From NCBI RefSeq assembly GCF_000759445.1, contig NZ_JRMB01000001.1, positions 620,001 through 684,000 on the forward strand: a stretch of DNA of 64,000 bases, read 5' to 3'. Position numbers and translations under genes: made by a program. Each line of letters starts with the position of its first letter. Position 1 is the first letter of the stretch. The DNA is from Pseudomonas lutea (GTDB taxonomy: Bacteria > Pseudomonadota > Gammaproteobacteria > Pseudomonadales > Pseudomonadaceae). Shown piece after piece: positions 26,179 through 33,686 of the stretch. The notes beneath the pieces are model-generated. The model made no database searches and was not told the DNA's origin. It saw only the letters and a list, made by a program, of their open reading frames with translations.

Positions 26179-27573
26179 ATGGACAACAAGACCGATTTTG
26201 CCTACCAGATGGTGTATCGCTACTTGCTGCGGTTGACCAATGAGATCTCCACCGGGCCAGCTGTGCGCTTGCCATCGTTACGCCTGCTGGCAAGACGGTT
26301 ACGGGTGTCGATTTCAACCGTACAAAACGCGTACAGCTTGCTTGAGAGGGAGGGGCGGATCTGTTCCGTGCCCAAATCCGGTTATTACGCGCTGCCCAAC
26401 CCCTGCCACGACGCCCCTTGCGAGGGCGACGATGTGTTTACACGCTTTCATGCCGGCGCACGGCGCACTGACATGTTCATCTTTGGTGTCGATGAGCCGA
26501 CGTTGCTGGTGTCCCTTCACGGCGCGCTGCTCAGCGCCGAGCGCGACCTCATGCGCCATTATCCTTGCCCGCCCGACCCGCAGTTCCAGCCGTTCGGCGA
26601 TATTGAATTACGCACGTCGCTGGCCGGTTACTACACCTCGTCGACCGAGCATTGCTGGCACCCGGACAATGTGTTCATCGGGCCGGACAAGACCGCCGTC
26701 TTGAAGGCGGTCATCAAGGCGCTGCAATTGCGGGACTGCGCGGTCTTGGTGGAGTCCCCGTGTGGCTGGGGGATTCTGCGCACACTGCAGTCGTTCGGCA
26801 TCCGCGTGATCGAGGTCTCTGCCGACGCCCACGGCGGAATAGACGTGGACGACCTGGGGGCGGTGATCCAGCGAGAGGCTGTGAAAATGGCGATCATTTC
26901 CTCGCAGATGGACCCGGTCCGCGGCCAGCTTCAGCCTCGCGAACGGCGCGCGCAGATGGCAGAGGTATTGAACCTTCACGGGCTGTGGGTGCTGGAGAAC
27001 GATTGCCATGGGGCGTTGTGTTTCGAGGAGGGCCATCCGCCGTTCCGGGATCTGATCGACCCACAGCGCCTGTTGGTACTGGGCGCGTTCGACAAGACGA
27101 TCGGGCTGGAGGCGCCGTTCGGCTATTTGTTGAGCCGCCATTCGCGCCCGCTCTGGCACGAGCAGTGGGTGCTGCGTTCGTTTCGTTTACCGCCGGTTCG
27201 GCAGAAGGCGGTTGCGCGGCTTTATGCGTCGGGGCAGCTGGACCGGCATCTGCATGAGTTGCGCAGCCGCTTGAAGTTGCGGATGGATGAGTTGTCGGGC
27301 GCGGTTGAGCTGTATCTGGGGGACGAGGTCCGGTTTTTGCGGCCTCGCGGCGGGGCGTCGCTGTGGCTGGAGAGCAAGCATCGGGTGGATACGGCGCGGG
27401 TGTTCAATCGATTGCTGGAGCAGCGAATCGTAGTTGCGCCGGGGGAGTTGTTCAGCGCGAGGGGGTTGCATCAGCAGAGTTTGCGGATCAGCGGGACGGT
27501 GGATTGGGCGCAGAATATTGAGTCGATGCTGGTGATTGTGAGGAATGCGTTGGGGCAAGAGCGGTTGGGTTGA
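26179..27573 (+). CDS. MocR-type regulator: GntR helix-turn-helix fused to aminotransferase fold
   Basis: The 464 residues begin with a GntR winged helix (PSLRLLARRLRVSISTVQNAYSLLEREGRI) and continue as a class I aminotransferase fold. The presumed PLP lysine is in LVLGAFDKTIGLEAPFGYLL, the ring-stacking Asp region in WVLENDCHGALCF, and the C-terminal RPRGGASLWLES is typical of MocR proteins. Some conserved MocR positions differ: GPDKTAVLKAV stands where GxQQAL is usual. It lies 80 bp after the ATP-pyrophosphatase gene on the same strand and could regulate that locus through the TGTTTAA palindromes. A catalytic PLP role cannot be excluded. Confidence 0.85.
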   Translation: MDNKTDFAYQMVYRYLLRLTNEISTGPAVRLPSLRLLARRLRVSISTVQNAYSLLEREGRICSVPKSGYYALPNPCHDAPCEGDDVFTRFHAGARRTDMFIFGVDEPTLLVSLHGALLSAERDLMRHYPCPPDPQFQPFGDIELRTSLAGYYTSSTEHCWHPDNVFIGPDKTAVLKAVIKALQLRDCAVLVESPCGWGILRTLQSFGIRVIEVSADAHGGIDVDDLGAVIQREAVKMAIISSQMDPVRGQLQPRERRAQMAEVLNLHGLWVLENDCHGALCFEEGHPPFRDLIDPQRLLVLGAFDKTIGLEAPFGYLLSRHSRPLWHEQWVLRSFRLPPVRQKAVARLYASGQLDRHLHELRSRLKLRMDELSGAVELYLGDEVRFLRPRGGASLWLESKHRVDTARVFNRLLEQRIVVAPGELFSARGLHQQSLRISGTVDWAQNIESMLVIVRNALGQERLG

Positions 27574-27584
27574 GGCTTGGATTT

Positions 27585-27917
27585 TCAAGATCAAGATCAA
27601 GATCAAGATCAAGATCAAGATTAAAGGCGTCGGCCTAACGGCCTCGGGTTTCGCCTTCGGCGAGTTACTTTTAAAAAGCACTAAAAGTAACCAAAAGTGC
27701 CTGCTCCTGGTTTGGCCCCTCCTTCGTCGGGGTTCCTTCACTCCGGTCCCGCTCCGTGGGCCCGCGCCGAACGGACATCCATGTCCTGACGGCGCTCTCG
27801 CCGCATCCATGCGGCTCGACCCACTGCGCAAAACCTGCGTTCAGCCTGCACCCAAGTCGCGATGGGTGGTGACTGAGCTTTTTGTGTTTGAAGATCAAGA
27901 TCAAGATCAAGATCAAA
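27585..27917. repeat. About 240-bp dispersed repeat (copy A) between GATCAA hexamer tracts
   Basis: The core (about 27625-27865) contains GCCTAACGGC, the hairpin TCGCC-TTC-GGCGA, an ACTTTT/AAAAGT stem, and GC-rich stems ending in CACCCAAGTCGCGATG. GATCAA tracts lie on both sides, at 27588-27622 and 27890-27915. Near-identical cores occur at 42869 (same orientation) and 43622 (inverted). ORFs inside it code for compositionally odd peptides and were not accepted as genes. It may be a MITE-like or RNA-structured intergenic element. Confidence 0.85.
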
Positions 27918-27935
27918 AACCAGATCATAAGCTTC

Positions 27936-27995
27936 CCGGCTGAAGCCGGTCCCACTGGCTGAACACCGCCCCTGTAGGAGCCGGCTTGCTGGCGA
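27936..27995. repeat. Two solitary REP half-sites of different families
   Basis: TTCCCGGCTGAAGCCGGTCC at about 27938-27957 belongs to the CCGGCTGAAGCCGG family, and TGTAGGAGCCGGCTTGCTGG at about 27972-27991 to the second family. Each lacks its inverted partner. The remaining bases to 28200 include a small direct repeat GTCGATG/GTCGATG near 28021. Confidence 0.75.
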
Positions 27996-28200
27996 ATGCG
28001 GTGGATCATCCAATTTGATAGTCGATGGTCGATGGTCGATGATCTGTGTCGTTGGGTTAGTCGGCACCTGGAATATGCGCGATGCGATAGGCTCGCGGTT
28101 ATGTGATTTCTGCCCGTCAATCCGTTTGCATTTGCCTGCGCAGCTTTGAGCTGTTATCTGTGCGTCCGTCCAGTGTTCCGATCGTTGGTTTGACCGTTCA

Positions 28201-30531
28201 GTGACTTCCATTTCCAGTCTTTCATCCGATCCGCGTGCAGCGCCTGTGGCGTCTGTGCCGGTGGCGGCTGCCGATCCTGAAACGGGTTATCGGGTGGCGG
28301 TGCGGGAGTTGTGCGAGTTCACGGCGAAGGCGGGGGATCTGGATTTGCGTTTTACGCCGTCGCCCACGGCGCAGGAGGGGATTGTCGGCCATCGAACGGT
28401 GGCAGCTCGGCGCGGGCCCGGGTATCAGTCTGAGGTGGCGCTGAGCGGGGTGTTTCATGAGCTGACGATCCGCGGCAGGGCAGATGGTTATGACGCGGAG
28501 CTCAATCAGCTTGAGGAGGTCAAGACCTATCGCGGCGATCTCGCGAGCCTGCCTGCCAATCATCGTCAACTGCACTGGGCTCAGGTCAAGGTGTACGGGT
28601 GGCTGCTCTGCCAGCAAATGCAGTTGACCGAGGTGAATCTCGCGCTGGTGTATTTCAACATCATCAGCGAGCACGAGACCCTTGTGCAGCAACGCTTCAC
28701 GGCGCCCGAGCTGCAGGCTTTCTTCGAGGCCCAGGCGGGCATTTTTCTGCGCTGGGCCCGGCAAGAGTTGGCGCACCGCGAGGCGCGTGACCACGGGCTG
28801 AGTGCATTGAAGTTTCCCCATCCTGCTTTCCGTACCGGGCAGCGTGCGCTGGCCGAGTCGGTCTACAAGGCGGTGAGCACCGGGCGATGCCTGATGGCGC
28901 AGGCACCCACCGGTATTGGCAAAACCATCGGCACTGTGTTTCCGATGCTCAAGGCCGCGCCGACCCGCAAGCTGGACAAAGTGTTTTTCCTCACTGCAAA
29001 AACGCCGGGGCGCAAGCTGGCGTTGGATGCCCTGAGTGTCATCGCGCGCAGCGCTCCGCACCTGGGTGTGCGGGTGCTTGAGATGGTGGCGCGCGACAAG
29101 GCCTGCGAATACCCGGAAAACGCCTGCAATGGCGACTCGTGCCCGCTGGCCAAGGGGTTCTACGATCGATTGCCCGCAGCGCGGGCCGACGCGATGACTG
29201 CGCCGTGGCTTGATCAGGCGGGTACGCGCGAGGTGGCGCTGCGCCACGGAATTTGCCCCTATTACCTGAGCCAGGAACTGGCGCGCTGGGCGGACGTGGT
29301 GATCGCCGACTACAACTACTATTTCGACCTCAGCGGCATGCTCTTTGGCCTCTGTCAGTTCAATCAGTGGCGCGTCGCGGTGCTGGTGGACGAGGCGCAC
29401 AACATGGTCGAGCGGGCGCGGCAGATGTACAGCGCGACCCTTGATCAGCACAGCATGAATCAAGTGCGCCAGAGTGCCCCGGAGCCGGTGAAAAAAGCCC
29501 TGCAGCGGCTCAACCGCGAGTGGAACGCTCTGCATAAGGAGCAGTTGGCGCCGTATCAGGCGTACGCCGCCACGCCAGCCAGATTTCTCAACACCCTTAG
29601 CCAGTGCATTACGACGTTCGGCGATTACTTCAACGAACACCCGCATGCCGCCAATGGTGAACTGCAGAGCTTCTACTTCGAGGCGATTCAGTTCGGGCGC
29701 ATCGCTGAACTGTTCGACGAGCACTTTCTGTTCGACATCAGCAAGCGCGAACTGGGCAGCAAAGCGCTGTCGCGCCTGTGTCTGCGCAATGTGGTGCCGG
29801 CCGGATTTGTGCGCCCACGCCTGACTGCCGCGATCAGCGCCGTGTTGTTCTCCGCGACGCTCAATCCGCGCCATTACTACCGGGACCTACTGGGCTTGCC
29901 TGACACGACGGCCTGGGTCGACGTCGAGTCGCCGTTCCAGCGCTCGCAGCTGGATGTAGAAATCGTCAGCCGTATTTCCACCCGTTTCACTCACCGACAG
30001 GCGTCGCTGGCGCCGATAGTCGAGCTGATCGCCCGTCAGTTCGAAGCCCGGCCGGGTAACTACCTGGCGTTCTTCAGCAGTTTTGACTACCTGCAGCAGG
30101 TCGCCGAGCTGATGGAGCGCAGCCATCCGCAGGTGACAGTGTGGAAGCAGTCACGCGGCATGGGGGAAGCTGATCGGCAGGCGTTTCTTGATCGCTTCAC
30201 GCCGGACAGTCAAGGCATTGGCTTTGCGGTACTCGGCGGCGCCTTCGGCGAAGGCATTGACCTGCCGGGGGCGCGCTTGATTGGCGCGTTCATCGCGACC
30301 TTGGGGCTGGCCCAGATCAACCCGGTGAACGAGCAACTTAAACAGCGCATGAGCCTGTTATTCGGCGCCGGTTACGACTACACCTATCTGTACCCCGGCA
30401 TGCAGAAGGTGGTACAGGCTGCGGGACGGGTGATCCGTGGCCAGGACGACCGCGGCGTGGTGGTATTGATCGATGACCGCTTCGCCGAGCGCAAGATCCA
30501 GCAGCTTCTGCCCGCGTGGTGGCAACTTTAG
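28201..30531 (+). CDS. PD-(D/E)XK nuclease-like domain fused to XPD/DinG-type helicase
   Basis: This is a 776-residue DNA repair-type protein starting at GTG 28201. The first 200 residues carry a RecB/Cas4-like nuclease pattern: Asp in GRADGYDAEL, Glu-Val-Lys in LEEVKTY, and Gln/Tyr in HWAQVKVYGWLL. The rest is an SF2 Rad3/XPD-family helicase. It has motif I APTGIGKT (about 236-243), four cysteines for an iron-sulfur cluster (KACEYPENAC, DSC and HGICPYY), DEAH in LVDEAHNMVERA, and the C-terminal motifs GAFGEGIDLPG and QAAGRVIRGQDDRG. In P. aeruginosa, as I recall it, a similar helicase gene neighbours a FAN1-type VRR-NUC nuclease; none is next to this one. Confidence 0.85.
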   Translation: MTSISSLSSDPRAAPVASVPVAAADPETGYRVAVRELCEFTAKAGDLDLRFTPSPTAQEGIVGHRTVAARRGPGYQSEVALSGVFHELTIRGRADGYDAELNQLEEVKTYRGDLASLPANHRQLHWAQVKVYGWLLCQQMQLTEVNLALVYFNIISEHETLVQQRFTAPELQAFFEAQAGIFLRWARQELAHREARDHGLSALKFPHPAFRTGQRALAESVYKAVSTGRCLMAQAPTGIGKTIGTVFPMLKAAPTRKLDKVFFLTAKTPGRKLALDALSVIARSAPHLGVRVLEMVARDKACEYPENACNGDSCPLAKGFYDRLPAARADAMTAPWLDQAGTREVALRHGICPYYLSQELARWADVVIADYNYYFDLSGMLFGLCQFNQWRVAVLVDEAHNMVERARQMYSATLDQHSMNQVRQSAPEPVKKALQRLNREWNALHKEQLAPYQAYAATPARFLNTLSQCITTFGDYFNEHPHAANGELQSFYFEAIQFGRIAELFDEHFLFDISKRELGSKALSRLCLRNVVPAGFVRPRLTAAISAVLFSATLNPRHYYRDLLGLPDTTAWVDVESPFQRSQLDVEIVSRISTRFTHRQASLAPIVELIARQFEARPGNYLAFFSSFDYLQQVAELMERSHPQVTVWKQSRGMGEADRQAFLDRFTPDSQGIGFAVLGGAFGEGIDLPGARLIGAFIATLGLAQINPVNEQLKQRMSLLFGAGYDYTYLYPGMQKVVQAAGRVIRGQDDRGVVVLIDDRFAERKIQQLLPAWWQL

Positions 30532-30693
30532 CCGTCCCCGGCCAATTGTCTCAGGGCGTTACGGATCGATAGCCGAGCGCAACGGTCCAACTGCCAGTAA
30601 ACTGCCGCGCAGTCGGTGTTTCAGGTCATTTCCCGGTTCGTCGGGGATCTTTCTTTTTGTCATTTCCTGTTTTTTCATCCACGGAGGTTTCGC

Positions 30694-32337
30694 ATGAGTA
30701 TCAGTCCATTCGCGGGCAAACTGGCGCCCGCAGAATTGCTGGTCGATCTTCCTCGTCTGGTGACGGCCTATTACACCGGCCAGCCCGATGCGTCGGTGGC
30801 GACCCAGCGTGTCGCCTTTGGTACCTCCGGGCACCGCGGCAGCTCCTTCGAGCTGAGCTTCAATGAATGGCACGTCCTGGCCATCAGTCAGGCGATCTGT
30901 CTGTACCGCCAGGCCAACGGCATTGATGGTCCGCTGTTCCTTGGCGCTGATACCCATGCCCTGTCGACCCCGGCCGCCGCTACGGCGCTGGAAGTGCTGG
31001 CGGCCAACGGCGTAACCGTGATGATTTCCGAGGGCGACGAATACACCCCGACCCCGGCGGTTTCCCACGCGATCATCTGCTACAACCGCGGCCGTACGTC
31101 AGGACTGGCTGACGGCATCGTCATCACGCCGTCGCATAATCCGCCTGAGAGTGGTGGCTTCAAGTACAACCCCACCAATGGCGGTCCGGCCGACTCTCAC
31201 ATCACCAAGTGGATCGAGAACAAAGCCAACGAGCTGCTCGCCGAGCGTGTCATCGGCGTCACCCGCATGACCCACGAGAAAGCCCTGCGCGCCGACACCA
31301 CCCATCGTCACGATTACATCAACACCTACGTCGCGGACCTGAAAAACGTCATCGACATGGACGCGATTCGTGGCGCCAACCTGCAGCTGGGCGTAGACCC
31401 GCTTGGCGGGGCAGGCGTGCGTTACTGGTCGGCGATCGGTGAGCACTACGGCCTGAACCTGGAAGTGGTGAACAAGTTCGTCGATCCGACCTTCCGCTTC
31501 ATGAGCGTGGACTGGGACGGCAAGATTCGCATGGACCCGTCGTCCAATTTTGCGATGCAAAGCCTGATCGGTCTGAAAGACCGTTTCCAGGTGGCTTTCG
31601 CCTGTGATCCGGACCACGACCGTCACGGCATCGTCACGCCAACCGGCGGCCTGCTGGCGCCGAACAATTACCTGGCGGTGTCCATCGATTACCTGTTCCA
31701 GAACCGCCCCGACTGGCGTTCGGATGCGGCTGTCGGCAAGACGGTGGTGAGCAGCGGGATGATTGATCGGGTGACACAACGCCTGGGTCGCCGCCTCTAT
31801 GAAGTGCCTGTCGGGTTCAAGTTCTTCGCCGAAGGGTTGTACGAAGGCTCGCTGGGTTTCGGTGGCGAAGAAAGCGCCGGCGCGTCCTTCCTGCGTCGAG
31901 ACGGCACGGTCTGGACCACCGACAAGGACGGTCTGATTCCTGCGTTGTTGGCAGCCGAGATTCGCGCGCGCGAAGGCCGCGACCCGAGCGAGATGTACAA
32001 GGCGCTGACGGATGAGTTGGGCGAGCCGGTGTCGACCCGGGTCGAGGCCAAGGCCAATTTCGAGCAGAAGGCGTTGCTGAGCAAGCTGTCCCCGGACCAG
32101 GTGACTTCGACGGAGCTGGCGGGTGAGAAGATCGAGCAGATCCTGAGCAAGGCACCGGGGAATGATCAGGCCATTGGCGGTCTGAAGGTCATTACCGAGA
32201 ACGGCTGGTTCGCCGCGCGGCCGTCGGGTACCGAGGACATTTACAAGATTTACGCCGAGAGCTTCAAGGGCGAAGATCACCTCAAGCGTCTGGTGGCTGA
32301 GGCGCAAGTGCTGGTGGATGGTGCGATAGCACCCTGA
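30694..32337 (+). CDS. pgm: Phosphoglucomutase, alpha-D-glucose-specific
   Basis: This enzyme interconverts glucose-1-phosphate and glucose-6-phosphate, linking glycogen, trehalose and surface polysaccharides to central metabolism. The 547-residue protein starts at ATG 30694, with GGAGG 6 nt upstream; an upstream in-frame start at 30616 has no such site. The phosphoserine loop [16 protein letters not shown], the Mg loop [10 protein letters not shown], the sugar loop FGGEESAG and the phosphate-binding [15 protein letters not shown] are all intact. [20 protein letters not shown] sequence at the N-terminus is typical of the Pgm branch. It is monocistronic. Confidence 0.95.
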   Translation: MSISPFAGKLAPAELLVDLPRLVTAYYTGQPDASVATQRVAFGTSGHRGSSFELSFNEWHVLAISQAICLYRQANGIDGPLFLGADTHALSTPAAATALEVLAANGVTVMISEGDEYTPTPAVSHAIICYNRGRTSGLADGIVITPSHNPPESGGFKYNPTNGGPADSHITKWIENKANELLAERVIGVTRMTHEKALRADTTHRHDYINTYVADLKNVIDMDAIRGANLQLGVDPLGGAGVRYWSAIGEHYGLNLEVVNKFVDPTFRFMSVDWDGKIRMDPSSNFAMQSLIGLKDRFQVAFACDPDHDRHGIVTPTGGLLAPNNYLAVSIDYLFQNRPDWRSDAAVGKTVVSSGMIDRVTQRLGRRLYEVPVGFKFFAEGLYEGSLGFGGEESAGASFLRRDGTVWTTDKDGLIPALLAAEIRAREGRDPSEMYKALTDELGEPVSTRVEAKANFEQKALLSKLSPDQVTSTELAGEKIEQILSKAPGNDQAIGGLKVITENGWFAARPSGTEDIYKIYAESFKGEDHLKRLVAEAQVLVDGAIAP

Positions 32338-32415
32338 TGCTTTCGTCCCGACCCGTGTATCGAGCACGTCTCGAATATGCGTGGTGGTGCTGATGCTTAG
32401 CGTACGGAGGTCAAT

Positions 32416-32645
32416 TGCATCTGCCTAACGGCAGATCGTTTCGCCTTCGGCGAGCTACTTGATAAAGCCCCGCCTTCGGTTTCAAAGAGCAGCCAAGGGC
32501 TTGTGCTCCCGGTCGGGCCCGACGAAGGAGGGGCCAAACCAGGAGCAAGCACCCTTGGTTACTTGGGGATGGTGCGACTTTCGACTGTTTCCAAGTAACT
32601 CGCCGAAGGCGAAACAGGTCTGCCATTAGGCAGACGCTCTTGACC
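32416..32645. repeat. Rearranged copy D of the dispersed repeat, ends in inverted orientation
   Basis: The left end reads CTGCCTAACGGCAG then TTTCGCCTTCGGCGAG. The right end carries the same pieces inverted (CTCGCCGAAGGCGAAA, then TGCCATTAGGCAG). The middle keeps GACGAAGGAGGGGCCAAACC and CACCCTTGGTTACTTGG from the core but lacks most of the GC-rich half. It looks like two element ends facing each other. It fills the gap between pgm and the pirin terminator. Confidence 0.75.
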
Positions 32646-32663
32646 CTCAACCACAACCCAAAC

Positions 32664-32698
32664 AAAAAGCCCCGGCTTCTCACGAAACCAGGGCTTTT
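32664..32698 (-). terminator. Terminator of the pirin gene
   Basis: AAAAAGCCC and GGGCTTTT pair around a loop just after the pirin stop. On the minus strand the stem is followed by TTTTTGTTT. Confidence 0.8.
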
Positions 32699-32713
32699 CA
32701 AAAAACCACTACA

Positions 32714-33409
32714 TCAAGCCACGTCCACCAGTACTATTTCGCTGTCTTCGATAGCCGTCACTCGCAAGACGCGCTCATCTTCAGCCGCCACACCATCACG
32801 CGCCTCGGCACGCACACCGTTGACTTCGATCAGCCCGGTGGCAGGCACAAGATAGGCCCGACGGCCTTCATCCAGCGCGTACTCCGCGGTCTCACCTGCC
32901 TTCAGGTTCGCCGCCACCAGACGAGCATTTGCACGGATACGCAACTCGATGTCGTCATCCTTCTTGCCGCTCGCCAACGTCACGAAACCCTCGCGATCCC
33001 CTTTCGGAAACGGCTTGGCACCCCAGGACGGTGGCGCGCCGACTTCGTCCGGCATGATCCAGATCTGGAAAATCCGCGTCTCTTTCGACTCCAGGTTGTA
33101 TTCACTGTGCGCAACGCCAGTGCCGGCACTCATGACCTGCACATCGCCCGCTTCCGTACGGCCACGGTTGCCCAGGCTGTCCTCGTGGGTGATGGCACCT
33201 TCACGAACATAGGTGATGATTTCCATGTCCCGATGCGGATGGCGCGGGAAGCCCGTGCCGGCCTCGATCACGTCATCGTTCCAGACCCGCAACTGGCCCC
33301 AGCTCATGCGGCTCGGGTCGTAGTAGTTGGCGAACGAAAAGTGGTGGTGGGCATTCAGCCAGCCGTGGTCTGCGCCGCCCAGGGATTTGAAAGGTCGAAG
33401 TTGCAGCAT
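32714..33409 (-). CDS. Pirin family protein
   Basis: This is a bicupin of 231 residues. ATG at 33409 has GGAGGAA just upstream, so the frame's extra 25 residues are left out. The N-terminal cupin holds the metal ligands in FPRHPHRDMEIITYV, THEDSLGNRG and VMSAGTGVAHSEYN. The Trp/His-rich opening (HGWLNAHHHFSFANYYDP) is characteristic of YhaK/YhhW-type pirins. Some pirins act as quercetin dioxygenases and others as redox-sensitive regulators; which applies here is not visible. It is monocistronic and divergent from the helicase at 33687. Confidence 0.9.
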   Translation of the reverse strand: MLQLRPFKSLGGADHGWLNAHHHFSFANYYDPSRMSWGQLRVWNDDVIEAGTGFPRHPHRDMEIITYVREGAITHEDSLGNRGRTEAGDVQVMSAGTGVAHSEYNLESKETRIFQIWIMPDEVGAPPSWGAKPFPKGDREGFVTLASGKKDDDIELRIRANARLVAANLKAGETAEYALDEGRRAYLVPATGLIEVNGVRAEARDGVAAEDERVLRVTAIEDSEIVLVDVA

Positions 33410-33686
33410 GATCAGTTCCTCCGTAGCAGGGCCGGGCCTATGGCAGGGCGCCGCTGGTGATGACTTGTTCAGTCGATGGAGCAATGATCTATCAACGAGA
33501 TATCGATAAAAAGCGTGATTATTGCGTGATAACTATCGAAAAAATCGATTGGGTAGGCGCTCCCAAAGCCTTGAACTTTGCCCCCTTTATCGACTAACTC
33601 CATGAGCGCAAAGCATTTCACTGGAGCTGAACGGCGAATGCGGCGACCATAGGCGCCCTGACGTTAACGCTGATACCGGAGCCCGC
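33410..33686. promoter_or_regulatory. Divergent pirin/helicase promoter region with TATCGAT motifs
   Basis: An AT-rich stretch at 33485-33552 contains GATATCGAT, ACTATCGAAAA and the palindrome AATCGATT in close succession. These partial dyads could be regulator sites for the pirin gene, but the owner is unknown. Confidence 0.35.

Noticed and set aside
27671..28120. ORFs of about 110-150 codons inside repeat copies A, B and C (also 42801-43139 and 43590-43889)
   Set aside because: They exist only because the repeat is GC-rich; start and end differ between copies and run into microsatellites.
28222..29874. A 550-codon minus-strand frame over the helicase
   Set aside because: The plus strand shows all helicase motifs; the antisense product has none.
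31099..32367. A 422-codon frame antisense to pgm
   Set aside because: It covers a clearly identified phosphoglucomutase and has shadow-type composition (Gln, His, Arg, Val).
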